Source: Amycolatopsis tolypomycina
GTDB taxonomy: Bacteria; Actinomycetota; Actinomycetes; Mycobacteriales; Pseudonocardiaceae
DNA: 64,000 nucleotides
Assembly: GCF_900105945.1 (NCBI RefSeq)
Contig: NZ_FNSO01000004.1
Span: 1,054,001 to 1,118,000, forward strand
Direction of reading: 5' to 3'
How positions within the stretch are numbered: position 1 is the first letter of the stretch; every line of letters starts with the position of its first letter. This document shows positions 9,632 to 17,857 of the stretch, piece by piece. The position numbers and the translations under genes were made by a program. The notes below the pieces were generated by a model, which was not told the origin of the DNA, made no database searches, and worked only from the letters and a program-made list of their open reading frames with translations.

Positions 9632-10201
9632 TCAGCCGCGCAGTGCCGGGGCGATCAGTGACACCACCAGGTCCGGTTCCGCCAGGTGCACGTCGTGACC
9701 ACCGGCCGTCTCGTGCAGCCGGAACCCGGCCACCGCCGCCTCCGTCCGGCGCAGCTCGGCGAGCGTCCACCGCTCGTACGCCCGCCACGGCTCCTGAGCC
9801 TCCGCGGGCAGCAGGTCCGCCATCGACTGCTGCCCGCGCGTCACCACCAGCGGTCCGCGGATGCGCCGGTAGGCCGCGAAGAGGTCCAGGGCGTCGATCG
9901 CGCGCATGACGGCGAGGAAGTCCTCGTCGAGGCCCGCCGACATCGCGGCCGGCGCTTCCCGGACCGCCCGGTGCCCGGCCGGTGGGTCGGCGAGCCGCAG
10001 ACCACCGGCCGCTCCGGTGTCGGCCCGGCGACGATCTCGCGGACGTCCGCCAAAGCCGACTCCCACGTCCACGGGGCTGCCGGGGTGGCGCCGTGGCCGC
10101 GCAGGTCGAACGTCACCGGGCGGGCGCCCCGTGCGCTCAGCCGCGACCACCGGGTCCCAGCCGAAGCTGTCGCGGCCGCCGCCGTGATCGGTGCGGTGCA
10201 C
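9632..10201 (-). pseudogene. Alpha/beta hydrolase remnant, two frame shifts and lost nucleophile elbow
   Basis: Pieces of one alpha/beta hydrolase can be read in two frames. An oxyanion-type segment DHGGGRDSFGWDPVVAA lies near 10190-10145. The central RLSARGARPVTFDLRGHG through ERPVVCG lies in another frame at about 10140-10005. The C-terminal part (LRLADPP to the end, with the probable catalytic His in ETAGGHDVHL) returns to the first frame. At the second junction (~10005) the expected G-x-S-x-G nucleophile elbow is missing altogether, and the cap region is short. The whole is about 190 residues, where the family usually has 250-280. I therefore call it broken. Sequencing error could explain the frame shifts but not the missing elbow. 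Confidence 0.65.
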
Positions 10202-10271
10202 CGGCGGAGGGAACCAGGCCGGGGCCGGTCCGGTCCACGGAATTGCGCGATCGGCACTAGAGTCGGGAGGT

Positions 10272-11441
10272 ATGTCGCCGGCCGTTGTTTGGGACCGTGC
10301 CCTGCTGGGTTACGACCTGGGTGGGGAGCACCCCTTCAATCCCGTCCGGCTGGAGCTCACCGTCCGGCTGGCCACCGAGCTCGGCGTGCTGCGGGACGTC
10401 GAACTGCTCGTCCCCACCGGCGCCGGGGACGAAGAGCTCCTCCGGATCCACGCCCCCGAATACCTCGCCGCCGTGCGGGACGCTCCGCTCGTCGGGTGGG
10501 ATGTCGGGCACGGGCTCGGCACCTCCGACAACCCCGTCTTCGCCGACATGCACGACGCCTCCGCTCTCGTCGTCGGCTCCACGCTGCTCGCCGCGCGGAA
10601 GGTCGCCGAGGGCGAAGCGAACCGGGCCGTCAACATCGCCGGCGGCCTGCACCACGCCATGCGCGACCAGGCCGCCGGCTTCTGCGTCTACAACGACTGC
10701 GCCGTCGCCATCTCGTGGCTGCTCGACCACGGCTTCGACCGGATCGCCTACATCGACACCGACGTCCACCACGGCGACGGCGTCCAGGCCGCCTTCTACG
10801 ACGACCCGCGCGTCCTCACCATCTCGATGCACCAGCACCCCTTCACGCTCTGGCCCGGCACCGGCTACTCCGCCGAGACCGGCCGCGGGAAGGCCGACGG
10901 CACGTCCGTCAACGTCCCGCTGCCGCCGCGGACCACGGACCCCGGGTGGCTGCGCGCGTTCCACGCCGTCGTCCCCTCGCTGCTCGCCGACTTCGAACCG
11001 CAGTTGCTGTTCACCCAGTGCGGTGTCGACTCGCACGAAGAAGACCCGCTGGCCGACCTCTCGCTGTCCGTCGACGGCCACCGCACCATCTACGCCACCC
11101 TCCGCGAGCTCGCCGAGACCTACGCCGGCGGCAAGTGGATCGCCGTCGGCGGGGGCGGTTACCAGCTGATCCGGGTCGTGCCGCGATCCTGGACGCACCT
11201 GATCGCCACCGTCCTCGACCGGGACGTCGACCCGGCGACGCCGCTGCCGCCCGCCTGGCGGGAGACCGTCACCAAGGCCGCCCCGCACGCCGAGCTCCCG
11301 CAGACCATGTCCGACGACCGCGACACGGGGTTCAAGCCGTGGGGCGACGGCGAGGACGACCCGGTCGACATCGCCGTCCGGGACACCCGCCGCGCCGTCT
11401 TCCCATTGCACGGCCTGGACCCCGACGACCCCAGGGACTGA
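10272..11441 (+). CDS. acuC: Acetoin utilisation protein / class I histone-deacetylase-like AcuC
   Basis: The 389-residue cytoplasmic zinc hydrolase has the HDAC-fold signatures: NIAGGLHHAM (tandem histidines), YIDTDVHHGDG (zinc ligands), GVDSHEEDPL (third ligand region) and the late GGGGYQ with the catalytic tyrosine. AcuC enzymes remove acyl groups from lysines, classically reactivating acetyl-CoA synthetase. GGGAGG precedes the ATG at 10272. The next gene starts two bases after its stop and encodes a GNAT/acyl-CoA-synthetase-like fusion, so deacylase and acyltransferase are made together. The acetyl-CoA synthetase target is not in the window. Confidence 0.9.
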   Translation: MSPAVVWDRALLGYDLGGEHPFNPVRLELTVRLATELGVLRDVELLVPTGAGDEELLRIHAPEYLAAVRDAPLVGWDVGHGLGTSDNPVFADMHDASALVVGSTLLAARKVAEGEANRAVNIAGGLHHAMRDQAAGFCVYNDCAVAISWLLDHGFDRIAYIDTDVHHGDGVQAAFYDDPRVLTISMHQHPFTLWPGTGYSAETGRGKADGTSVNVPLPPRTTDPGWLRAFHAVVPSLLADFEPQLLFTQCGVDSHEEDPLADLSLSVDGHRTIYATLRELAETYAGGKWIAVGGGGYQLIRVVPRSWTHLIATVLDRDVDPATPLPPAWRETVTKAAPHAELPQTMSDDRDTGFKPWGDGEDDPVDIAVRDTRRAVFPLHGLDPDDPRD

Positions 11442-11443
11442 CG

Positions 11444-14125
11444 ATGGCCGGACGGGACCCCTTCGACTACCCCCGCGACTGGGAGGCCGACGTCGTGCTG
11501 TCCGACGGCGGCACCGTCCACCTGCGGCCGATCGTGCCCACCGACGCCGACGGTCTCGTCTCCTTCCACGCCAAGCTGTCCGAGCGCACCCGCTACTTCC
11601 GGTACTTCGGCGCCTACCCGCGGATCCCGGAGAAGGACCTGAAGCGCTTCTCCACGGTCGACCACCACGACCGGGTCGCGTTCGCCGCGTTCCTGGGCGA
11701 CGACATCGTGGCCGTCGGCCGGTACGAGCGGCTCGACCACGGGCCGTCGGCCGAGGTCGCCTTCGTCGTCAGCGACAACCACCAGGGCCGCGGGCTCGGC
11801 TCGATCCTGCTCGAACACCTCGCCGCGGCCGCCTCCGAATGCGGGCTGCGCCGGTTCGTCGCCGAGGTGCTCGCCGAGAACTCCGCCATGGTGCGGGTCT
11901 TCCGCGACGCCGGCTACCAGGTCAGCCGCGAAATCGAGGAAGGCGTGCTGCACCTGGAGTTCGACATCGACCCGACCGAGGAGTCCCTCGCCGTCGCGCG
12001 CTCGCGCGAACAGGCCGCCGAAGCGCGCAGCGTGCACAACCTGCTGCACCCGACGTCGGTCGCGGTGATCGGCGCGTCCACCGAGCCGGGCAAGGTCGGG
12101 CACGTCGCGTTCGCGAACCTCCTGGTCGCCGCGTTCACCGGCACCGTCTACCCGGTCAACGCGGAGCACCGCTCGGTCCGCGGCGTCCGCGCGTACCCGT
12201 CGGTGCTGGACATCCCGGACCCGGTCGACCTGGCCGTCGTCGCGGTGCCCGCCGAGTCCGTCGAGTCCGTCTTGGACGCTTGCCTGGCGAAGGGCGTGAA
12301 GACGCTGCTGATCCTGTCGAGCGGGTTCGCCGAAGCCGGCCCGCACGGCCTGCACGCCGAGCTGCGGCTGGTCGGCGAGGCGCGGGCGCACGGCATGCGC
12401 GTGGTCGGCCCGAACGCGCTCGGCGTGCTGAACACCGCGCCCGGGATCCGGCTGAACGCCACCCTCGCGCCGCGGCTGCCCGGCCGCGGGCGCACCGGCT
12501 TCTTCTGCCAGTCGGGCGCGCTGGGCACCGCGATCCTCGCCGACGCCGAGGCGCGCGGGCTCGGCCTGTCGACGTTCGTCTCGGCCGGCAACCGCGCCGA
12601 CGTCTCGGGCAACGACCTGCTCCAGTACTGGGAAACCGACCCGGACACCGACCTCGTGCTGCTGTACCTGGAGTCCTTCGGCAACCCGCGCAAGTTCGCG
12701 CGGCTGGCCCGCCGCCTCGCCCGGACGAAGCCGATCGTCGCGGTGAAGTCCGGGCGGCACGCGGTCCGGCCGCAGCTGGCGGCCACGTCGACGGAGATCG
12801 ACGAAGCCAGCGTCCAGACGTTGTTCGAGCAGGCCGGGGTCGTCCGGGTCGAGTCGCTGGCGCAGCTGTTCGACACCGCGCTCGTGTTCGCCCACCAGCC
12901 GCTGCCCGCCGGGCCGCGGGTCGGCATCGTCGGCAACTCCAGCGCGATCGGGCTGCTGGCCGCCGACACCGCGCGGATGCAGGGCCTGCGGCTGGCGACG
13001 GACCCGGTGGACGTCGGCCCGCAGGCCCCGCCGGAGGAGTTCGCCAAGGCCGTCCGCGAAGCCCTGATCTCGCCGGAGACCGACGCGCTCGTCGTCGTGT
13101 TCGCGCCGCCGATCGCGATTCCCGGCACCGCGTACGCGCGCGCCCTGCGCGAGACCGTGGTCGAGCTGGCGCAGCGCAAGCCGATCGTCTCGACGTTCCT
13201 CGCCGCGGAGGGGGTCCCGGACGAACTCGCGGTCCTCACCGAAGACGGCGTCCCGACGCGGGGCTCGATCCCGTCGTACCCGAGCCCCGAACGCGCGGTC
13301 AACGCGCTCGCCAGGGTCGTGCGGTACGCGGCGTGGCGGCAGCGCCCGCAGGGCACGCTGGTGCGGCCCGCGGGCATCCACACCGAGCAGGCCCAAGGCA
13401 TCGTGCGCGAGCTCCTGGACGCCGGCAGCGGCAAGACGACGTTGCTCTCCGACGCCGAAGTCGTGCGGCTGCTGGACTGCTACGGCATCGGCGTCGTGCC
13501 CTTCCGCATCGTGTCCACTGTGGACGAAGCGGTGGCGGCGGCCGGCGAGCTGGGCTACCCGGTGACGCTCAAGGCGGTCGACGAGCGGCTGCGCGGCCGG
13601 CCCGACCTGGCCGGTGTCCGGCTCGACCTGGCCTCGGAAGACTCGGTGCGCAACGCCTACGAGACGTTGCGCGAGGTCTCCGGCGACGACGAGGTGTACG
13701 TCCAGCGGATGGCGCCCAAGGGCCTGTCGTGCGTGATCGGGCTGCAGGACGACCCGTCGTTCGGCACGCTCGTGTCGTTCGGGCTGTCCGGGCTGGTCAG
13801 CACGCTGCTCGGCGACCGCGCCTACCGCGCGGTGCCGCTCACCGACGTCGACGCCGCGACGCTGCTGCGCGAGCCGCGGACGGCGCCGCTGCTCACCGGC
13901 TACCGCGGTGACGAGCCGGCCGACCTCGCCGCGCTGCAGGACATGGTGCTGCGCGTGGCCGCGCTGGCCGAGGACAACCCGGAGGTGCGGTCGCTGGTGC
14001 TCGACCCGATCCTGGCCTCGCCGGACGGCGCCTTCGTCGCCAACGCCCGCCTGGTGCTGGGCGCGCCGCCGTCCCGGCCCGACACCGGCCCGCGCCGGCT
14101 GCGCGCGATCAACCCCCAGGACTGA
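11444..14125 (+). CDS. GNAT acetyltransferase fused to NDP-forming acyl-CoA synthetase-like domain (Pat type)
   Basis: The 893-residue protein has a GNAT domain first (about residues 15-170, acetyl-CoA loop QGRGLGSILLEHL). A CoA-binding Rossmann domain follows (VAVIGASTEPGKVGH), then succinyl-CoA-ligase-like domains (FFCQSGALG) and a C-terminal ATP-grasp domain (LLDCYGIGVVPFRIV). Salmonella Pat has the opposite order; GNAT-first proteins of this kind are known in Streptomyces as lysine acetyltransferases for acetyl-CoA synthetase. At the phosphohistidine position, where active enzymes read ASHTG, this protein reads ATSTE. The synthetase part is therefore probably a sensor and not a catalyst. 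It starts two bases after acuC. Annotation as an acetate-CoA ligase alone would be misleading. Confidence 0.85.
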   Translation: MAGRDPFDYPRDWEADVVLSDGGTVHLRPIVPTDADGLVSFHAKLSERTRYFRYFGAYPRIPEKDLKRFSTVDHHDRVAFAAFLGDDIVAVGRYERLDHGPSAEVAFVVSDNHQGRGLGSILLEHLAAAASECGLRRFVAEVLAENSAMVRVFRDAGYQVSREIEEGVLHLEFDIDPTEESLAVARSREQAAEARSVHNLLHPTSVAVIGASTEPGKVGHVAFANLLVAAFTGTVYPVNAEHRSVRGVRAYPSVLDIPDPVDLAVVAVPAESVESVLDACLAKGVKTLLILSSGFAEAGPHGLHAELRLVGEARAHGMRVVGPNALGVLNTAPGIRLNATLAPRLPGRGRTGFFCQSGALGTAILADAEARGLGLSTFVSAGNRADVSGNDLLQYWETDPDTDLVLLYLESFGNPRKFARLARRLARTKPIVAVKSGRHAVRPQLAATSTEIDEASVQTLFEQAGVVRVESLAQLFDTALVFAHQPLPAGPRVGIVGNSSAIGLLAADTARMQGLRLATDPVDVGPQAPPEEFAKAVREALISPETDALVVVFAPPIAIPGTAYARALRETVVELAQRKPIVSTFLAAEGVPDELAVLTEDGVPTRGSIPSYPSPERAVNALARVVRYAAWRQRPQGTLVRPAGIHTEQAQGIVRELLDAGSGKTTLLSDAEVVRLLDCYGIGVVPFRIVSTVDEAVAAAGELGYPVTLKAVDERLRGRPDLAGVRLDLASEDSVRNAYETLREVSGDDEVYVQRMAPKGLSCVIGLQDDPSFGTLVSFGLSGLVSTLLGDRAYRAVPLTDVDAATLLREPRTAPLLTGYRGDEPADLAALQDMVLRVAALAEDNPEVRSLVLDPILASPDGAFVANARLVLGAPPSRPDTGPRRLRAINPQD

Positions 14126-14188
14126 GCACCCGTTCCGGCCGGGACGGCGCCACGGAACGCACGCGGGCGGCTGAGAAAGGTGCCGAGC

Positions 14189-15322
14189 ATGACCTCGCTG
14201 ACGGAGCTGCTGACCCGGCACACCGGCGACGTCCCGGGCGCGGTGGCGCTGGTGGCCCGCGGCGACCAGGTCGAAGCCGCGGCCGTCGGCTCGGCCGACG
14301 CCGGGGGCACGGTGCCGATGGCCCGGGACTCGCTGTTCCGCATCGCGGCGCTCACCAAGCCGATCACCGCCGCGGCCGTCCTGCTGCTCGCCGACGACGG
14401 CGAGCTGGCCCTGACCGACCCGATCGCGCGCTGGCTGCCGGAGCTGGCGGCTCCCGTGGTCGTCCGGACGCCGGCGGGCCCGGTCGACGACGTCGTGCCG
14501 GCCGTCCGCCCGGTCACGGTCGCCGACCTGCTCACCTTCCGCTGCGGGTACGGCCTCGCCGAGGACATGACGTCGCCCGCGCTCGACCTGCTGCTGCAGG
14601 TGCTGGGCCACCCGGCGGCGTCCCCGCGGGCGCTGACGCCGGACGAGTGGCTGGCGGCGCTGGCCCAGGTCCCGATGCTGAACCAGCCGGGACAGGGATG
14701 GCTCTACGGCACCGGCTCGGACCTGCAGGGCGTGCTGATCGCGCGGGTGGCGGGCCGTCCGCTGCCGGAGTTCCTGGCCGAGCGGCTGTTCGAGCCGCTC
14801 GGCATGACCGACACCGGGTTCACCGTGCCGACCGCGGCGCTCGGCCGGTTCACCAGCGCCTACCGCCGCGGCGAGGCGGGACTGCGGCTGGCCGACTCCC
14901 CGGAGGGCCGCTGGAGCGCGCCGCCGCCGTTCCCGTCCGGGGCGGGCGGGCTCGTCTCGACGGCCGACGACCTGCTGGCGTTCGCGCGCTTCCTGCGCGA
15001 CGGCGGCACGGCGGGCGGCCACCGCCTGCTGACGCGGGAGTCGGTCCACCGCATGACGACCGACCACCTGACCCCGGCCCAGCGGGACGCGGCGCGCCCG
15101 TTCCTGAACGGCCAGGGCTGGGGTTTCGGCGTCTCGGTCGACGTCGACCCGAAGCACCCCTGGGAGATCCCGGGCCGCTGCGGCTGGGTCGGCGGCGCGG
15201 GCACGGCCTGGCACCTGGTCCCGTCGACGGGCACGGTCTCGGTGCTGCTCACCCAGGTCGAGCTGACCAGCCCCGAGCCCACCCCGCTGATGAAGGAGTT
15301 CTGGACCTACGCGGCGAGCTAG
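14189..15322 (+). CDS. Serine hydrolase / class C beta-lactamase-like protein lacking the motif serine
   Basis: The 377-residue protein has the beta-lactamase/D-alanyl-D-alanine peptidase fold typical of actinobacterial esterase-like members. The region that should hold the S-x-x-K catalytic motif reads RIAALTKP, so the nucleophile position is Ala54 (GCG) while Lys57 is kept. The second motif reads YGTGSD, as in the Y-x-x-S-x-D subgroup, and a late GGAGT stands at the third motif. No signal peptide is visible, so it is probably cytoplasmic. AGAAAGG lies eight bases before the ATG at 14189. Its TAG stop shares CTAG with the stop of the convergent dehydrogenase gene. It may be a pseudo-enzyme or use another nucleophile. 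Confidence 0.75.
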   Translation: MTSLTELLTRHTGDVPGAVALVARGDQVEAAAVGSADAGGTVPMARDSLFRIAALTKPITAAAVLLLADDGELALTDPIARWLPELAAPVVVRTPAGPVDDVVPAVRPVTVADLLTFRCGYGLAEDMTSPALDLLLQVLGHPAASPRALTPDEWLAALAQVPMLNQPGQGWLYGTGSDLQGVLIARVAGRPLPEFLAERLFEPLGMTDTGFTVPTAALGRFTSAYRRGEAGLRLADSPEGRWSAPPPFPSGAGGLVSTADDLLAFARFLRDGGTAGGHRLLTRESVHRMTTDHLTPAQRDAARPFLNGQGWGFGVSVDVDPKHPWEIPGRCGWVGGAGTAWHLVPSTGTVSVLLTQVELTSPEPTPLMKEFWTYAAS

Positions 15323-16341
15323 GCCGGACCGGCGAGGAGGTCGCCGAGGGCCAGCAACTGCTGCGTGGCCCCGCCGAGCTGGAACTCCAGGCGCTTCGCC
15401 GCCGCGAAGTAGCGGTGCACCACGTGGTCCACGTCGATGCCGACGCCGCCGTGGACGTGGACCGCCGTGTGGGCCACCCGGTGGCCCGCTTCCGCCGCCC
15501 AGAACTTCGCCGTCGCCACCGCCGCCGCGGCCGGGACGTCCGACGAAAGCTGCCAGGCCGCCTGCAGCGTCGCCAGGCGGACCGCTTCGACGTCCAGGTA
15601 GGCGTCCGCGAGCCGCTGGCGCACCGCCTGGAACCCGCCGATCACGTGGTCGAACTGCTTCCGCTCGGCCGCGTACGCCGCGGTCAGTTCCAGTGCCCGC
15701 TCGACGACGCCGAGCTGCTGCGCGCACACCCCGGCCGTCCCGCGCAGGCGCAGCCACTCGCCGATGTCGCCCAGTGGCACTCCCGGCACCCCGGACAGTT
15801 CCAGGAGACCGGCGTCGGCGTGGTCGGTCGTCTGCTGAGGCCGCACCGAGACACCCGTGGCCGCGGCGTCGACCAGGAACACCTCGCCGGGCGTGGCCAC
15901 CAGGAACCCGTGCGCGAAGGCCCCGAAGGGCACGGCCGTCTGCGTGCCCGACACCCGGCCGTCCGCAGCCGTGAACCCGGACAGCGCCACCGCGAGCACC
16001 CGCTCGCCGCGCAGGACCGGCAGCACCCAGCGGTCCACCAGCTCCGGCGTGCCGAACTCCGCCAGTGCCGACGCCGCCATCGTGATCGACGGGAGATAGG
16101 GGACCGCCGCGACCGCGCGGCCGATCTCGGTCAGCACCGCGCACTGCTCCGGCAGCCCGAACCCGCCGCCGCCGAGGGACGACGGCAGGGCCGCGTCCAG
16201 CACGCCCGCCTGGCCGAGCGCCGCCCACGCGATCGCGTCGAAACCGCCGGTGCCGTGCGGGTCGTGGGTGGCCTTGTCGGCCAGCAGCCGCCGGGTCAGC
16301 GCGGCGAGGTCGGCCGACGCCTCGGAAGGGGTGAAGTCCAT
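15319..16341 (-). CDS. fadE27: Acyl-CoA dehydrogenase subunit, FadE27/ChsE5-like
   Basis: The 340-residue member of the acyl-CoA dehydrogenase superfamily is encoded eight bases after a second dehydrogenase gene. Short subunits of this kind pair with a partner to form an alpha2-beta2 enzyme in actinobacterial steroid degradation; FadE26-FadE27 (ChsE4-ChsE5) oxidises the CoA thioester of the cholesterol side chain. The C-terminal AVHVHGGVGID segment is the usual flavin-binding region. Assignment as FadE27 rests on size, pairing and synteny with ferredoxin, Hsd4A and mce4. The gene ends at a CTAG shared with the opposite-strand serine-hydrolase gene. Regulation by the KstR box at 17539 is likely. 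Confidence 0.82.
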   Translation of the reverse strand: MDFTPSEASADLAALTRRLLADKATHDPHGTGGFDAIAWAALGQAGVLDAALPSSLGGGGFGLPEQCAVLTEIGRAVAAVPYLPSITMAASALAEFGTPELVDRWVLPVLRGERVLAVALSGFTAADGRVSGTQTAVPFGAFAHGFLVATPGEVFLVDAAATGVSVRPQQTTDHADAGLLELSGVPGVPLGDIGEWLRLRGTAGVCAQQLGVVERALELTAAYAAERKQFDHVIGGFQAVRQRLADAYLDVEAVRLATLQAAWQLSSDVPAAAAVATAKFWAAEAGHRVAHTAVHVHGGVGIDVDHVVHRYFAAAKRLEFQLGGATQQLLALGDLLAGPA

Positions 16342-16349
16342 GGGTGCTC

Positions 16350-17513
16350 CTAGCGCGTGACGGGCAGGCCGAGGGCGGTGGCGGCGATCATGTCCCGCTG
16401 GATCTCGTTGGTGCCGCCGCCGAAGGTGAGGATCAGCGCCGACCGGTGCAGCCGCTCGATCCGCCCGGCCAGCTGCGCGCCCGGCGAGCCTTCGCGGACG
16501 ACGGCGGCCGCGCCGAGCACCTCCATCAGCAGCCGGTAGGCCTCGATCGCGAACTCCGTGCCGAACACCTTCGTCGCCGACGCCTCCGCCGGGCCGAGCT
16601 CGCTGTTCGCGGCCGCCCAGGCGATCCGCCAGTTCCGCAGCTTCAGGTACTCCGCGCCCGCGTGCACCCGCGCCAGGTGCAGCCGCACCCACTCCTGGTC
16701 GAGGGCGCCGGTCTCCCGTGCCCACGCCAGGACGTCGGCCAGTGCCTTGCGGATCGGTGCCGACGACGTCAGCGCGACGCGTTCGTGGTTGAGCTGGTTG
16801 GTGATCAGCGGCCAGCCCGCGTTCTCCTCGGCGACGCGCGCCGACACCGGCACGCGCACGCCGTCGTAGTAGGTCGCGCTCGTCCCGGCGCCCGCGACCG
16901 TGTGCACCTTGGTCCAGGAGAACCCCTCGGCGGACGTCGGCACGATGAGCATCGAGAGCCCGCGGTGCTTCTTCGCGGACGGGTCGGTCCGGACCGCGAG
17001 CCAGACGTAGTCGGCGTACTCGATCAGGCTCGTCCACATCTTCTGGCCGGTGACGACGTACTCGTCGCCGTCGCGCTCGGCGCGCGTCCGCAGCGACGCC
17101 AGGTCGGTGCCGGCCTCCGGCTCGGAGTAGCCGATCGAGAAGTGCAGCTCGCCGGCGGCGATCTTCGGCAGGTAGAACGCCTTCTGGTCTTCGGTGCCGT
17201 AGCGCATGATCGTCGGGCCGACGGTGTTCACCGTCAGGAACGGCACCGGCACCCCGGCGACGGCCGCTTCGTCGGTGAAGATCAGCTGGTCGAGCATCGA
17301 CCGGCCCTGCCCGCCGTACTCGGGCGGCCAGCCCAGCGCGAGCCAGCCGTCCTTGCCCAGCTGCCGCACGATCTCCTTGTACGCCACGCCATCGCCGTAC
17401 TCGCCGCCGCCCGAGCGGAGGCCGGCGCGCCGTTCGGGCGTCATCAGCTCGGCGAAGTACTCCCGAAGCTCCGCGGCCAGGGCCTGCTGCTCCGGTGTGT
17501 AGTCGATCCGCAC
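16350..17513 (-). CDS. fadE26: Acyl-CoA dehydrogenase subunit, FadE26/ChsE4-like
   Basis: The 387-residue acyl-CoA dehydrogenase has the full set of landmarks: SIGYSEPEAGTDLAS (FAD/substrate loop), GQKMWTSLIEYADY, and the C-terminal FGGGTNEIQRDMIA. Glu244 in LNHERVAL is the likely catalytic base by alignment from memory. With the FadE27-like partner it should introduce the alpha-beta double bond into steroid side-chain CoA esters. It is the first gene of a minus-strand pair diverging from the ferredoxin gene across a 70-bp region that holds a near-perfect KstR operator. The order FadE26-FadE27 against ferredoxin-Hsd4A-YrbE-Mce is that of M. tuberculosis Rv3505-Rv3494. Confidence 0.87.
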   Translation of the reverse strand: MRIDYTPEQQALAAELREYFAELMTPERRAGLRSGGGEYGDGVAYKEIVRQLGKDGWLALGWPPEYGGQGRSMLDQLIFTDEAAVAGVPVPFLTVNTVGPTIMRYGTEDQKAFYLPKIAAGELHFSIGYSEPEAGTDLASLRTRAERDGDEYVVTGQKMWTSLIEYADYVWLAVRTDPSAKKHRGLSMLIVPTSAEGFSWTKVHTVAGAGTSATYYDGVRVPVSARVAEENAGWPLITNQLNHERVALTSSAPIRKALADVLAWARETGALDQEWVRLHLARVHAGAEYLKLRNWRIAWAAANSELGPAEASATKVFGTEFAIEAYRLLMEVLGAAAVVREGSPGAQLAGRIERLHRSALILTFGGGTNEIQRDMIAATALGLPVTR

Positions 17514-17536
17514 CCGTCACCTCGATCCGGCGTTAC

Positions 17537-17554
17537 ACTAGAACCTGTTCTAGT
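17537..17554. promoter_or_regulatory. KstR operator between fadE26 and fdxD
   Basis: ACTAGAACCTGTTCTAGT is palindromic apart from the central two bases and contains TAGAACCTGTTCTA (17539-17552), which fits the published KstR consensus TnnAACnnGTTnnA. KstR is a TetR repressor released by cholesterol-derived CoA thioesters. One site here can control both divergent units. Confidence 0.88.
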
Positions 17555-17583
17555 TGTACCAGGACTCACGTGGTGGAGGAAGC

Positions 17584-17775
17584 ATGGAGATCGGGGTCGA
17601 CCGCGAGCTGTGCGAGGCGAACGCGGTGTGCGTGGGGTTCGCACCGGAGATCTTCGACCTCGACGACGACGAAGAACTCGTCATCCGACCCGGCGCGGTC
17701 CCGGTCGACCAGGTAGAACGCGTTTCTGATGCGATCAAGGGCTGTCCGAAGAACGCCCTGTTCACCATTGGTTAG
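17584..17775 (+). CDS. fdxD: Small [3Fe-4S] ferredoxin, FdxD-like
   Basis: The 63-residue ferredoxin carries Cys10 and Cys16 in CEANAVC and a third cysteine in GCPKNAL. This C-x5-C...CP spacing fits a 3Fe-4S cluster. Rv3503c (FdxD) holds the same place in the M. tuberculosis cholesterol regulon, between fadE26 and hsd4A. It probably donates electrons to a steroid-degrading cytochrome P450 or oxygenase; that partner is not in the window. GGAGGA precedes the ATG at 17584; a longer frame from 17554 would run through the KstR palindrome and is unlikely. Confidence 0.9.
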   Translation: MEIGVDRELCEANAVCVGFAPEIFDLDDDEELVIRPGAVPVDQVERVSDAIKGCPKNALFTIG

Positions 17776-17804
17776 CGGCGTTCACCGAAAGGGTTGCCCC
17801 GAAC

Positions 17805-17818
17805 GAGAACAGATTCTA
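17805..17818. promoter_or_regulatory. Degenerate KstR-like site before hsd4A
   Basis: GAGAACAGATTCTA departs from TnnAACnnGTTnnA at two positions (first T and the G of GTT). It lies 40 bases before the hsd4A start, within the fdxD-hsd4A gap. It may be a weak second operator or chance. Confidence 0.45.
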
Positions 17819-17857
17819 CTGTAGGCGCGAGATCCAGGAGTCGGCGAGGAGGCCGCG

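Noticed and set aside
11159..16228. A 1689-codon open frame on the minus strand
   Set aside because: It is opposite acuC, the GNAT fusion and the serine-hydrolase gene, has no domain, and its low-complexity Arg/Gly/Val composition is that of antisense GC-rich DNA.
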